Shown: one piece after another, positions 44,494-54,539 of the stretch
How positions within the stretch are numbered: position 1 is the stretch's first letter
Layout: each line of letters starts with the position of its first letter
From: Formosa sediminum
GTDB taxonomy: Bacteria > Bacteroidota > Bacteroidia > Flavobacteriales > Flavobacteriaceae
DNA: 64,000 nucleotides
NCBI RefSeq assembly: GCF_007197735.1
Contig: NZ_CP041637.1
Location: 3,257,001-3,321,000 of the forward strand
Reading direction: 5' to 3'
Made by a program: the position numbers and the translations under genes
Notes under the pieces: generated by a model
What the model saw: only the letters and a program-made list of their open reading frames with translations
Databases searched by the model: none
Told to the model about the DNA's origin: nothing

Positions 44494-44525
44494 AAATGGT
44501 AAAAAGTAATTTTATTTTATCTGAT

Positions 44526-46031
44526 TTACAATACAAACCAATTTTTAGTTTTTTCTATGATATCTGCATCTTTAGTCGCATCTTCAAACTCGTTATTTGC
44601 TTGATTGTACACGTAATCGGTACTCCAAGACTCATGATTTTCTGCTACTTGTTTAATAGCATCGCAGATAAATTCCAACTCTTTATTTGATGTTACTGGA
44701 TGTAATGATAAACGTACCCAACCTGGCTTATTTGTTAAATTTTTAGCATTTAAATCGTCTACCATTTCTGTAGATTTATCTTTATCATAATCAAATAAAT
44801 AATGGCCATATGTACTTGCACAAGACCATCCACCACGCACTTGAATACCAAAACGATCGTTTAATAAGCGAACTATTAAGTTATAATGTACATTTTGTAT
44901 CCCGAACGATACACATCCAATACGCTTTACCTCTGTATTTCCAAGAATAAAAATATTTGGTATGTGTTTAAGTTTTTCAAAACAATATTCTAATAACTCT
45001 TCCTCCCTTTGGGCAATATAAGCTGTATTCATTTTTTCCTTTAAACGAATAGCCAAAGCCGTACGCATAACTTGTAAAAATCCTGGTGTTCCACCATCTT
45101 CGCGCACTTCAATATCTTTAAAATAAGCATATTCACCCCAAGGATTTGTCCATTGTACATTTCCGCCTCCTGGCACATCCGGACAATTTGCTTTATATAG
45201 CGTTTTGTTAAAAACTAACACGCCACACGTTCCTGGTCCGCCTAAAAATTTATGTGGTGAAAAGAAAATAGCATCTAAATGCGCACCTTCATCTTCAGGA
45301 TGCATATCAATATCGACATAAGGCGCCGATGCTGCAAAATCTACAAAACAATATCCTCCATGTTTATGCATTACTTTAGCCAAATCTTTATATGGAGAAA
45401 TAATCCCTGTAACATTAGAACAAGCTGTAAACGATCCTATTTTGATGGTTCTGTCTTTATATTCTAATACTGCTTTCTCTAATTGATCTGGACAAATTAA
45501 TTTATCGTCGTTACATTTTACAATTACAACATCTGCAATCGTTTCTAACCAAGGTACATGATTAGAGTGATGCTCCATATGCGAAATAAAAACCACCGGT
45601 CGGTCTTGTACTTCCATTTCGGCTTTCTTTTGTTTAGCATTAGGAAAACGTAATCCCATAACACGTTGTAAAACAGACAACACACCTGTCATTCCCGTAT
45701 TGGCTGTTACCAACACATCATTTTCATTTGCATTAACATGAGATTTAATAATACTACGCGCATACTTATAAGCATAGGTAGAAGCTTTTCCTGTTTCGCT
45801 TGAAAACGAATGCGTATTTGCTACCATTGGCCCTATTTCTTCTTGCATGATTTTTTCTATGGGTGCATATAGACGTCCGCTTGCTATCCAATCGGCATAA
45901 AGTACTTGTTGAGTGCCAAATATGCTTTTAAAAGTATAATTGTCACCTACTACACCATCCTTAAAGGTTTTAAAATAGGTTTCTAAATTTATGTCGGTTA
46001 AAAATTGGTCTGAAGTTGAAGTTTTTCTCAT
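44526..46031 (-). CDS. class V aminotransferase (cysteine desulfurase-like)
   Basis: A 501-residue PLP enzyme, longer than SufS-type desulfurases (about 400). YADWIASGRLYAPIE opens the fold; VTANTGMTGVLSVLQRV, HMEHHSNHVPWLE, SFTACSNVTGIISP, CFVDFAASAPYVDIDMH and FFSPHKFLGGPGTCGVLVF (PLP-binding Lys261) are the expected blocks, and RGGWSCAST is close to the C-terminal Cys loop of desulfurases. The reaction is not certain: it may release sulfur from cysteine or act on another amino acid. No suf genes are nearby. Confidence 0.88.
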   Translation of the reverse strand: MRKTSTSDQFLTDINLETYFKTFKDGVVGDNYTFKSIFGTQQVLYADWIASGRLYAPIEKIMQEEIGPMVANTHSFSSETGKASTYAYKYARSIIKSHVNANENDVLVTANTGMTGVLSVLQRVMGLRFPNAKQKKAEMEVQDRPVVFISHMEHHSNHVPWLETIADVVIVKCNDDKLICPDQLEKAVLEYKDRTIKIGSFTACSNVTGIISPYKDLAKVMHKHGGYCFVDFAASAPYVDIDMHPEDEGAHLDAIFFSPHKFLGGPGTCGVLVFNKTLYKANCPDVPGGGNVQWTNPWGEYAYFKDIEVREDGGTPGFLQVMRTALAIRLKEKMNTAYIAQREEELLEYCFEKLKHIPNIFILGNTEVKRIGCVSFGIQNVHYNLIVRLLNDRFGIQVRGGWSCASTYGHYLFDYDKDKSTEMVDDLNAKNLTNKPGWVRLSLHPVTSNKELEFICDAIKQVAENHESWSTDYVYNQANNEFEDATKDADIIEKTKNWFVL

Positions 46032-46479
46032 GCTTTATTTTCTAATATCAATTCCCATTTAGAGCGGGTAAATTTATAATTGATGGCTAAATTACTATAA
46101 TAATATACAATCCAAAACTATTTTTTCTGTAGAATTCTTTTTTTGATATAACTTCACTTTTTTATACAAAAAAAATCCATATAAGTTTTTTATAAATGCT
46201 GTGACCAATTATAGATAATAAACAACTAGACTATAAAACACTTAAAAAAAAGTATAAAACTTTTATTATAAAAACAAGAAGTATTATTAACATTTTACCT
46301 AATTTAATTGTAAATTAAATTATATTTTTAAGAGTAAAAATCCCGTTAAAAAGATCTATAATTAAATATGACATAAGTCATTGTGCACATTGCATAGTTA
46401 ACCGAATTTTGCACTCTTAAAAGAATTGAAATAAGAAGCCCTTTTTTATTACTCGATTTCAATTGAAAGACTAAGTTAA
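46032..46479. other. AT-rich intergenic region between divergent genes
   Basis: About 448 bases without a credible open frame. It must carry the promoters of the class V aminotransferase and the porin-like gene. I see no strong hairpin and no clear -7 box near either start. Confidence 0.5.
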
Positions 46480-47883
46480 ATGCAAAACGTACAGCTACAT
46501 CACTTTAAGTCATTATTTACTAGCGGTTTCTGTAAATTTATAAATTGGAGAGCACTACAAATTCTTATAGCCATATTAATTTTAAATCCGCAATACGTAT
46601 TTTCTCAAATTAAAGATACTGTTATCAATAAAGCAGCTAATCCAAAGTTTACTTATACACTTTTTAATAATACAAATTTAAAAGTAAAAGTTGGAGGTTA
46701 TATACAACCACGTGCTCAATACACAGAATGGAACCCTGGAAGTACCGATAAAAATGGAGATTACAAAAATGACGATTTTGGATTTGCAGTGAGACGTTTA
46801 AGATTAGGTGCCAACCTCACCTACTCAGATAAGTTTTTGTTTAGATTAGGTTTTGGAGAGAATAATTTTAACGAAAAAGGTAAAGATTTTCCGTATTTAA
46901 AAATTCTTGATCTGTACGCAACTTATAACCTATCAAAACCATTTGCTATTTCATTTGGAAAATCGACTTATGATGGATTGTCACGTTTTGCTGCACCATC
47001 TACATCGACTATGATGCAAACCGATTTAAACGTAATTACACAACCTACTTTAAATTATACAGACGATATTACACGTGAACTTAGTTTGGTATTTTTAGGA
47101 GATATTGGACCATTAAATTACCGTTTGGTATTTATAAAACCATTTAGTTTTGATTATACTGGAGCCAATCCTGCCACTCCAGACGAAGGTGTTGCCCAAT
47201 TTACAGATCATTATAGAAACATACAATATACAACGTATATAAAATATGATTTTCTGGATAAAGAAAACAATCGTGGTCCTAATTTTATAGGAACTTATCT
47301 AGGAAAAAAGAAATTACTTTCTGTGGGTATTGGTGCTAAATATCAACATAACGCATTATATTCTGAAACCAATGCTGTAACTACGTATCACGATATGAAT
47401 TTATGGTCTGCAGATATGTTTTGGGATCAACCTGTAAATACTTCTTGGATGGCTGCTATAAATGGTTATGTGGGCTATTTTGATTATGATTTGGGACCTA
47501 ATTATTTAAGAAATGTAGGAGTAAATAATCCTGCTTTTGGAATAGACAATGTTTATAATATTGTTAATGGATCTGGAAACGCTTATCCGTATTTAGGTAG
47601 CGGACAAAGTTTTTACGGACACTTTGGAATTCTTTTTAATAAAATGGGTAAACAAACAGATTGGGGTCAGTTAGAACCCTATGTTGTTTTACAATCCAGT
47701 GATTTTGATGCTTTAGAAGAAAATATGGTTGTAGGTAGTGTTGGATTAAATTGGTATTTAAACGGACACTATTCTAAATTTAGTTTAGACATACAAAATA
47801 GACCTTTATTTTCTGAAGTAGATTTAAAAGAAACTGATAGAAAATATATGTGTGTATTACAGTATAACTACATTTTACATTAA
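46480..47883 (+). CDS. outer membrane porin-like protein
   Basis: A 467-residue protein with an internal signal sequence (hydrophobic LQILIAILILNPQYVFSQ at about residues 28-45, after a longer basic N-terminus than usual). The mature part is predicted all-beta, with alternating strands such as LKVKVGGYIQPRAQY, FAVRRLRLGANLTYSDKFLFRLGFG, LNYRLVFIKPF, LLSVGIGAKYQHN and a terminal aromatic strand. The VRRLRLG segment is typical of phosphate-selective porin O/P-like proteins of Bacteroidota. The substrate is unknown. It is followed by a terminator and stands alone next to the PL6 region. Confidence 0.78.
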   Translation: MQNVQLHHFKSLFTSGFCKFINWRALQILIAILILNPQYVFSQIKDTVINKAANPKFTYTLFNNTNLKVKVGGYIQPRAQYTEWNPGSTDKNGDYKNDDFGFAVRRLRLGANLTYSDKFLFRLGFGENNFNEKGKDFPYLKILDLYATYNLSKPFAISFGKSTYDGLSRFAAPSTSTMMQTDLNVITQPTLNYTDDITRELSLVFLGDIGPLNYRLVFIKPFSFDYTGANPATPDEGVAQFTDHYRNIQYTTYIKYDFLDKENNRGPNFIGTYLGKKKLLSVGIGAKYQHNALYSETNAVTTYHDMNLWSADMFWDQPVNTSWMAAINGYVGYFDYDLGPNYLRNVGVNNPAFGIDNVYNIVNGSGNAYPYLGSGQSFYGHFGILFNKMGKQTDWGQLEPYVVLQSSDFDALEENMVVGSVGLNWYLNGHYSKFSLDIQNRPLFSEVDLKETDRKYMCVLQYNYILH

Positions 47884-47933
47884 AACAAGGTGAAGTAGTT
47901 TTTTTCAGTTTTCCATTTCATACTTGTATTTAG

Positions 47934-47967
47934 AAGCGGCTTTGTTTTTACAAAGTCGCTTTATTTT
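47934..47967 (+). terminator. intrinsic terminator after porin-like gene
   Basis: AAGCGGCTTTG (47934-47944) pairs with CAAAGTCGCTT (47951-47961, one G-T pair), followed by TATTTTTAT. It lies 50 bases after the porin stop. Confidence 0.8.
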
Positions 47968-48029
47968 TATAAGCTGAAAAACAACTAAAAAAATTAAAGT
48001 AAAACCATAATTCTTAATAAGATTATAAA

Positions 48030-48116
48030 CTACAAATTCCAATTGTGTGGTTTTTCTCTATGTTTAGCTTCTTGAATAGCACTTTCTAGATTATTAAATC
48101 TTTTATGGTTAGCCTT
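48030..48116 (-). pseudogene. possible C-terminal remnant of a deleted gene
   Basis: In the otherwise gene-free stretch 47968-48495 one minus-strand frame is open for 28 codons before its stop at 48030-48032. It reads KANHKRFNNLESAIQEAK and ends HREKPHNWNL. Its charged, codon-like composition differs from the AT-rich surroundings, and it looks like the helical tail of a protein. A stop lies right upstream and there is no start codon, so at best it is a decayed 3' end. Chance is possible. Confidence 0.25.
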
Positions 48117-48495
48117 TCAATGTATTTAACAAACTAATACTATAAGCTTTTTTCTATTATAACAAGGAATTGCTGTACGACTTAAAGAAGTACTCGTTTT
48201 TTTAATTTGTAATACTGAAATGTATAAATACACTATAAAAGACTATCAATATCCTATTTTAATACACGAAAATCCAACATAGTGTTTTATTTTAATTAGA
48301 AGAAGTCCTATCTAATGTATTGTTATAAACTACTAGATTAAAATAGTTTGTTATATATTATTATTGCAATTCCCTTAATGCAAATTTAAAATTATTTTAA
48401 ACACAACTTAAAACTAATTATTTTATAAAATTAAGATATCTAATAGCAGGTAATCCCTCAAGAAATATATACCCCATTTCATTTCAAAATACTAT
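48117..48495. other. gene-free AT-rich stretch
   Basis: Between the possible remnant and the PL6 terminator I see no open frame of note, no repeat and no clear hairpin on either strand. Confidence 0.5.
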
Positions 48496-48533
48496 AAAAA
48501 AAAAGAGCTTACAACATTATGCTTGTAAGCTCT
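48496..48533 (-). terminator. intrinsic terminator after PL6 lyase gene
   Basis: AGAGCTTACAA / TTGTAAGCTCT (48504-48533) with an 8-base loop; on the minus strand it is followed by nine or more T. It lies 26 bases after the PL6 stop. Confidence 0.88.
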
Positions 48534-48559
48534 CTTAAATTGAAATTAATTAGAATAAA

Positions 48560-50878
48560 TTAATACATTAATTTCATTTTTAAATTTTGCTCTGTTTTAA
48601 CTTCTCCAGAATTCTCTAAAGTATTATTTACAGATTTTTGTCCTTTTTCACCCCAAAGGATAATTACATATGGTGTAGGATTATCTTTAAATGTATTTCC
48701 GTTAAAGTCTAAATTTACAATTCCGCGAGTCTGTAATAAAAATTTACTATCTTCTTTAGCACCGCTTTCTTTAACAGTATTATTTTTGAATACTAATGTC
48801 CCTCCAATCGTAGATTCGTCATAACCACCTCTGTAGTAATTTAGCACGTTTTTATCTACATTCTCAAAAACTGAATTTTCTATTGTAACAAACTCTGCAC
48901 TATAATCTCCTTTATCATCATCTTCTCCTGCTAATTGAATTCCATTTGCACAGTCTGAAATTTCTGTGTTTTTAAACACAATAGTATCTGCAAAAGATCC
49001 TTTGTAGCTCATCAAAACAGTGTTGAAATTAGAAATTTCACTATTATTTACACTTAAGTTATATGCAATAGACATGTTTTTATCTAAAGTTGAGAATGCA
49101 TCTTGTGTGTTATTTCCTTTTAAAGCTACATTATCTAAAACTAAATTTCCTTTAGGTAACATTAAGAATAATGCAGAACCTTTAGCTCCAGTATATTCAA
49201 TTTTTACTTGACGTTTACTAGATGATTTAATTGTAATGGCTTTATCTATATTTAAAGTTTCTGAAATTTTGTAAGATCCAGATTTAACTTCTAAAACATC
49301 TCCTGAATTTGCAGTGTTTAATGCTTTTACTAAAGCTGAAGCAGATGTTACTTTAATGGTTTTTGATTTTTTAGGAGCTGCTGCTTTATACCATGTTGGT
49401 CCGTATTCAGATTTGTTAATACTCACTAACCCATCTGTCTTATAAGGAAAAGTTACAGCACCAATTGCTTTGTTATTAATTCGCTCTGCACCTAAAAGGT
49501 CTTTGTCTATTGTATTAAAATCATAACCGTTGTATACATCGCTAAATGCTTTTGTAGGGGCATAAAACCAATCAGATAATTTAGTTAACTCTATAGATTC
49601 TTGAGTTAATCCGCCATCTGTATCTACATCACCTTCAATTTTATTATTTGTAATGTTGTTTTTAAACTTAACACCATCTACTTCATTATAACCATAAATT
49701 TGAGTTGTTTCGCTAGCATCATGATTATAAATTAAGTTATTTGCTACTACAGTACGAATTGGTCTTGCAGAACGAATTTCGCTCTCTGGTAACACATCAC
49801 TTTTATCAACATTAGTACCTACACTAAATTGTAATGGAATTAAATTATCTATAAATGTATTATAAGCAATTACAACATCTGTTACTTGATTATATCTGTT
49901 TAAAGGCGATTTAGGAATACCGTTCATTACAGCAATTGCGCTTCTAAATTCGTTCCCTCTAATTTTGTAAAAATAGTTATTAGTAATCCAGTGTCCGGTA
50001 TTAACAACACGCACACCACCAATAGCAGTAGAGTTATCATTACCAATAAATACGTTACCATCTACTTTAGCATAGTTACCATGACGTAATACTAAAGATC
50101 CTTCACATTCAAAAAAGATGTTGTTTTTAAATTCGTTAAAGTTAGATTTACTAGAAATAATTTCTACTTCACCATTACATTTTTCGAATAAGTTATTTTT
50201 CACTTCTGTGTAAGAAGGTGTCATAGATGTAAAACTACTTCCTATTTGTAAAGTTTCACCATGAGGTCCTCCCAATCTTGGACGTTCTCCAAAATAGTTA
50301 TTTACAATTTGATGGTGATTATAAATGTTTTCATTTCCGCTTAAAAATACACGAATTGTAGGTCCTGGATTAGATTTTCCAGCAATATAACAGTTACTTA
50401 ATTCGTTATGCTTTCCGTAAAATTGTACCCAATGATCTTTAAAATCGCGATCTACTTGTGTAAATGCATCAATAACACAATTAGTAACTTTACTATGATT
50501 TGCTACAGTATCATCATCTGTTCTAAAATCTATAACTGTATTTTTTGGAGTATACCCGTTTCTAAAATATAATCCTGAAACTTCAAGATAATTACCTCCT
50601 AATCTTAAAGTAGATTGTCCTTCTATAAAAACTTGTCCTGAAGTTTCGGCTTCCAAAACAATAGGTTGTTCTTTTGTTCCTTCAGCTTTAAATTTTATAA
50701 TAACATCCGTCCAAACACCATTGGCCATAATAATATGACTGCCTGGTTTAGCAGATTTAATTGCAAGATCTAATTCTTGCGCGTTTTTAACTACCGTCTT
50801 TAAAGCCTGAGCACTAAGCTGAGCTGTAAAGAGAATTGAAAGTAGTAAAATTGAAATTGTACTTTTAGTTATTTTCAT
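48560..50878 (-). CDS. PL6 family polysaccharide lyase (alginate lyase/chondroitinase B type), two beta-helix domains
   Basis: A 772-residue exported enzyme (signal peptide MKITKSTISILLLSILFTAQLSAQ). Residues about 25-490 form the catalytic parallel beta-helix. The PL6 catalytic pair is visible as Lys244 in EIISSKSN and Arg265 in LVLRHGNYAKVDGNVF; RLGGPHGETLQIG is another conserved block. After a linker (KKSKTIKVTSASALVKALNTANSGD) a second beta-helix covers residues about 505-760. This two-helix build is known from full-length PL6 alginate lyases. It cleaves uronic-acid polymers, most likely alginate, by beta-elimination. Tandem operator-like palindromes lie 20-48 bases upstream. Confidence 0.88.
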   Translation of the reverse strand: MKITKSTISILLLSILFTAQLSAQALKTVVKNAQELDLAIKSAKPGSHIIMANGVWTDVIIKFKAEGTKEQPIVLEAETSGQVFIEGQSTLRLGGNYLEVSGLYFRNGYTPKNTVIDFRTDDDTVANHSKVTNCVIDAFTQVDRDFKDHWVQFYGKHNELSNCYIAGKSNPGPTIRVFLSGNENIYNHHQIVNNYFGERPRLGGPHGETLQIGSSFTSMTPSYTEVKNNLFEKCNGEVEIISSKSNFNEFKNNIFFECEGSLVLRHGNYAKVDGNVFIGNDNSTAIGGVRVVNTGHWITNNYFYKIRGNEFRSAIAVMNGIPKSPLNRYNQVTDVVIAYNTFIDNLIPLQFSVGTNVDKSDVLPESEIRSARPIRTVVANNLIYNHDASETTQIYGYNEVDGVKFKNNITNNKIEGDVDTDGGLTQESIELTKLSDWFYAPTKAFSDVYNGYDFNTIDKDLLGAERINNKAIGAVTFPYKTDGLVSINKSEYGPTWYKAAAPKKSKTIKVTSASALVKALNTANSGDVLEVKSGSYKISETLNIDKAITIKSSSKRQVKIEYTGAKGSALFLMLPKGNLVLDNVALKGNNTQDAFSTLDKNMSIAYNLSVNNSEISNFNTVLMSYKGSFADTIVFKNTEISDCANGIQLAGEDDDKGDYSAEFVTIENSVFENVDKNVLNYYRGGYDESTIGGTLVFKNNTVKESGAKEDSKFLLQTRGIVNLDFNGNTFKDNPTPYVIILWGEKGQKSVNNTLENSGEVKTEQNLKMKLMY

Positions 50879-50897
50879 TTGTATATAGTTTTAATAA

Positions 50898-50926
50898 ACT
50901 GGTTAACCAATTTGGTAAACCAAAAA
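50898..50926. promoter_or_regulatory. tandem operator-like palindromes upstream of PL6 gene
   Basis: CTGGTTAACCAA (core GGTTAACC, 50901-50908) and TTTGGTAAACCAAA (core GGTAAACC, 50914-50921) lie 5 bases apart, 20-48 bases before the PL6 start. Such TGGT-N4-ACCA palindromes resemble operators of GntR/FadR-type regulators, some of which control uronate and alginate genes. The divergent sulfatase gene starts about 280 bases away. No regulator gene is in the window. Confidence 0.5.
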
Positions 50927-51205
50927 TACAAATTCTTACACTTTAAATCAAAAAAATTAATAAAATAATTTATAAAGGTTTTTTTTGAAGTAATAACAAT
51001 ATAGTGCCGCTTTAAAACTTAAATTTTATCAATACCGAAATTTTAATTTACACAAACCACTTAAATGTATTTAAATACAAGGTAATACCTTTAACCATCA
51101 ACTGTTCGGGTAATAAAATAACATAAAATTGAGTTTAAAAAATCATGATCATTATGTCAATTATTAGTAGTTTAGGAGTTAAAAGATTACGTATTATAAT
51201 ACATT
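50927..51205. other. divergent promoter region of PL6 and sulfatase genes
   Basis: AT-rich stretch between the operator-like palindromes and the sulfatase ATG. It must carry the sulfatase promoter; I see no strong hairpin and no open frame of note. Confidence 0.45.
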
Positions 51206-52795
51206 ATGAAAAATACTCCCCTAAAGTATGCGCTTTTTTTATTACTTACAATAACTATACAAAGCTGTAACTCTTCAAAAAAAGACCCTCAAAAATATCC
51301 AAAAAAACCTAATATTTTATTTATATCTGTAGATGATCTAAGACCTACTTTAGGTGCATATGGAGATACAATAGCTGTAACTCCAAATATTGATAAATTG
51401 GCAAAAGATGGAATGACATTTAGACAAACTTTTTCTCAAGTAGCCGTTTGTGCACCTTCTAGAGCAAGTTTAATGACGGGACTAAGACCAGATTCTACAC
51501 GAGTATGGCATTTAGGTGATGCGTTTAGAAAAATTAATCCCAACACCGTAACCATGCCGCAATATTTTGCTAAAAACGGTTATCATACAGTTAATCTTGG
51601 TAAAATTTTTCATAATTATATGCCAGATTCTATTTCTTGGGACGAACCAGATTTACGTCCAGAAAAATATTTACGTAAAGATTGGTTAAATCGCGATGGA
51701 GAAACCTATTACATTAGTGAAGAAGTTAACAAATCGCAAGCCATTAAAAGAGATTCTTTATTAAAATTAAAACCTATACGTTATGCAGATGGCTGGAATA
51801 CAGGACCAGCTTGGGAAGCTGCCGATGTTAACGACAGCATGTATTATGATGGTGCACAAACCGAATTGGCAATAAAAACGTTAACACGCTTAGCTAATAG
51901 CGATCAACCCTTTTACATGGGATTAGGTTTTTTTAGACCTCACTTACCTTTTACCGCGCCTAAAAAATATTGGGATATGTACGATCCTGAAGCAATTCCT
52001 CTAGCAAACAATCCTAATGTACCTAAAAATGCTCCTAACTATACCATGAACTCCATGTACGAATTAAGACATTACGATGGTTTTAACCATATTGGTCACC
52101 CACAATCCGAATATAGAATGAGTGAAGACACCACACGCATCTTAAAACACGGCTACTACGCCAGTGTAAGTTATGTAGATGCTTTAGTTGGAAAATTAAT
52201 TACACACTTGAAGGATATAGGAATATACGATAATACCATTATAATCCTATGGGGAGATCATGGTTGGAAATTAGGAGATCATAACAGTTGGGGAAAAATG
52301 ACTAATTACAACATTGATTTGCAAGTACCCATGATTGTGAGATATCCTAATCAAGAAAATAGAGGAAAACAAACTTATGAAATTACAGAACTTGTAGATA
52401 TGTTTCCTTCGCTTTGAGAAATTGCTGGTATAAATGTCCCTGAATATATGCAAGGAAGTAGTTTTGTGCCTTTAATTAAGGAACCTAATCGAGAATGGAA
52501 AACAGCAGCATTTAGTCAGTTTCACCGCCGACCTAATCATGCTGCAGACGGAAATCGCTATATGGGGTATTCTATTAACACAAAATCCTATCATTATATA
52601 GAGTGGTACGAATGGAATCATACAACTGGAACACGTGGTGATTTTAAAAATGCTGAATTATACGATCGTGTTAACGACCCCTATGAAACAGTAAATATTG
52701 CAGATGAAACGGCACAAAATGAAATTGTAAAACAATTATCTAAACAGCTAGCAGCAGGTTGGAAAAATGCAAAACCAAACTTAAATAAATCTTAA
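51206..52795 (+). pseudogene. sulfatase lipoprotein interrupted by an in-frame TGA
   Basis: A type I sulfatase of 529 codons plus stop, broken at codon 404. The signal peptide ends in a lipobox (IQSC, Cys21). NILFISVDDLRPTLGAYGD opens the fold, and the formylglycine motif is intact as VCAPSRASLMTG (Cys82), followed by GLGFFRPHLPF and WGDHGWKLGDHNSWGK. At 52415-52417 a TGA replaces what is Cys in the family's usual ending of this block (LYPTLCELAG); the same frame then continues cleanly, EIAGINVPEYMQGSSFVPL, to TAA at 52795. Downstream of the TGA there is no GC-rich stem that would suggest a selenocysteine element. The active site is intact, but the C-terminal subdomain is lost unless readthrough occurs. 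Confidence 0.85.
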
Positions 52796-52799
52796 ACAT

Positions 52800-54539
52800 A
52801 TGACTATTAAGTTTTCATTACTAGTAACCATTTTCTTATCGACCGTTTCGGTAGTAGCCCAAACTTATATCACAAATGTGACAATCTTAGATGTTAAGAA
52901 ACAAAAACTAATAAAAAATCAAACTATTGAAATTACCGGCGATCTAATTTCTAATATAAAAAAAGCTAATAGAATAAAAATTCCAGAAACAGCTACAGTT
53001 ATAGATGGAACAGCTAAATATATAATCCCTGGTTTAGTAGATTCTCATATTCATTTTTTTCAAAATGGCGGATTATACACACGTCCAGATGCTATAGATT
53101 TGCAAAAATATTGGAGTTACGATCAGGAAATAGCATTAGCCAAATCTGATATGGAAACAACTTTAAAACGATATCTACAAAATGGAATTACAACTTTAAT
53201 AGATGTTGGTGCTACATATAACTTCTTAGAACAACGTAACACATTTAAAGATAAAACCTACGCTCCAGAGATTTTAATGACGGGGCCTTTATTAACAACT
53301 TACGAACCCGAAGTCTACTCTAATCTAGGAAAAGATGAACCCTTTATATTAACGCAGACTATAGAAGACGGTATTAACGGTGTAAAGGCTCAATTACCTT
53401 ATAAGCCTGATTTTATTAAAATTTGGTATATCGCAGGACGAGACGGTTTAAGTATCGAAGAAAGTGCACGTAAAAATTTGCCTATTGTTAAAGCTATTAT
53501 TGATGAAGCACATAAAAACAATTTAAAAGTTGCTGTACATGCTGTACAACAAATTACAGCCAAATTAGCTGTAGAACATGGTGCAGATTTTTTAGTACAT
53601 AGTGTAAAAGATGAAGTTATTACTCCAGAATTTATTAACTTATTAAAAACACACAATACCGTATTATCTCCTACTCTACAAGTACATGGTGCTTATAGAA
53701 AAACTTTTGGTCAACGCTTAGAACCGAGTGATTACGAATTAAGAACTTCTGATCCGCACCAATTAGGTACTTTATTAGATTTAAAACATTTATCCGATTC
53801 GGCTTTGGTTAAAACCTACAAAACACATTCTAATACACCAAAGAGTATTTCAAGCTTAAAAAAAGCAGATTCTATAAGCATGGTAAATCTAAAAATTCTT
53901 GCAGATGCCGGAATATTAATAGCTACGGGTACAGACGCAGGTAATATAGGTACACTACATGCTTCATCCTATTTAGCCGAATTAAAAAAAATGCATGAAA
54001 GTGGAATGAGTAATTGGCAAATTTTACAAGCATCTACTTTAAATGGGGCTAAAATATTTGATAAAGAAATGGAATTTGGATCTGTAACTATTGGTAAAAA
54101 AGCTAATCTTTTACTTTTAGATGCTAATCCCATTGATTCGATTGAAAATATCACCAAAATTAACTTAATACTAAATAAAGGAGTCGTTTTTAATCCCGCT
54201 GAATTATTGCAAGATTCTCCTGCAGATTTAGCTCAGCGCCAGTTAAATGCTTACAATTTTAGAAATATTGAAGCTTTTTTAGAACCCTATGCAGAGGATG
54301 TAGAAGTTTACACTTTTCCTAATACTTTAAAATATAAAGGCAAAGCCACCATGCGTGAAATTTATGGTAAATTGTTTAAAAATGTTCCAAATTTACATTG
54401 CGAATTAGAAAGTCGCATAATAAAAGGAAATGTTGTAATTGATAAAGAACGTGTACAATTTGGAAATACTATTAAAGAAGCCATTGCCATCTATCATATA
54501 GAAAACAATAAAATTAAGAAAGTGTATTTTGTAAAATAA
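52800..54539 (+). CDS. secreted amidohydrolase fused to an NTF2-like domain
   Basis: A 579-residue exported protein (signal peptide MTIKFSLLVTIFLSTVSVVAQ). Residues about 22-465 are a metal-dependent amidohydrolase: composite beta-sandwich ending IPGLVDSHIHFF (metal ligands His83, His85), FIKIWY where the carbamylated Lys is expected, VAVHAVQ, GADFLVHSV and IATGTDAGNIGT with the late Asp. The last about 110 residues (DLAQRQLNAYNFRNIEAFLEPYAEDVEVYTFP onwards) are an NTF2/SnoaL-like domain. The substrate is unknown; imidazolonepropionase- and prolidase-like relatives are possible. It starts 4 bases after the sulfatase stop, so it belongs to the same transcript. Confidence 0.87.
   Translation: MTIKFSLLVTIFLSTVSVVAQTYITNVTILDVKKQKLIKNQTIEITGDLISNIKKANRIKIPETATVIDGTAKYIIPGLVDSHIHFFQNGGLYTRPDAIDLQKYWSYDQEIALAKSDMETTLKRYLQNGITTLIDVGATYNFLEQRNTFKDKTYAPEILMTGPLLTTYEPEVYSNLGKDEPFILTQTIEDGINGVKAQLPYKPDFIKIWYIAGRDGLSIEESARKNLPIVKAIIDEAHKNNLKVAVHAVQQITAKLAVEHGADFLVHSVKDEVITPEFINLLKTHNTVLSPTLQVHGAYRKTFGQRLEPSDYELRTSDPHQLGTLLDLKHLSDSALVKTYKTHSNTPKSISSLKKADSISMVNLKILADAGILIATGTDAGNIGTLHASSYLAELKKMHESGMSNWQILQASTLNGAKIFDKEMEFGSVTIGKKANLLLLDANPIDSIENITKINLILNKGVVFNPAELLQDSPADLAQRQLNAYNFRNIEAFLEPYAEDVEVYTFPNTLKYKGKATMREIYGKLFKNVPNLHCELESRIIKGNVVIDKERVQFGNTIKEAIAIYHIENNKIKKVYFVK

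Noticed and set aside
52415-52454. Selenocysteine at the sulfatase TGA
   Set aside because: No GC-rich stem-loop follows the TGA as bacterial SECIS elements require, no selenocysteine genes are in the window, and a simple third-base mutation of a Cys codon explains it.
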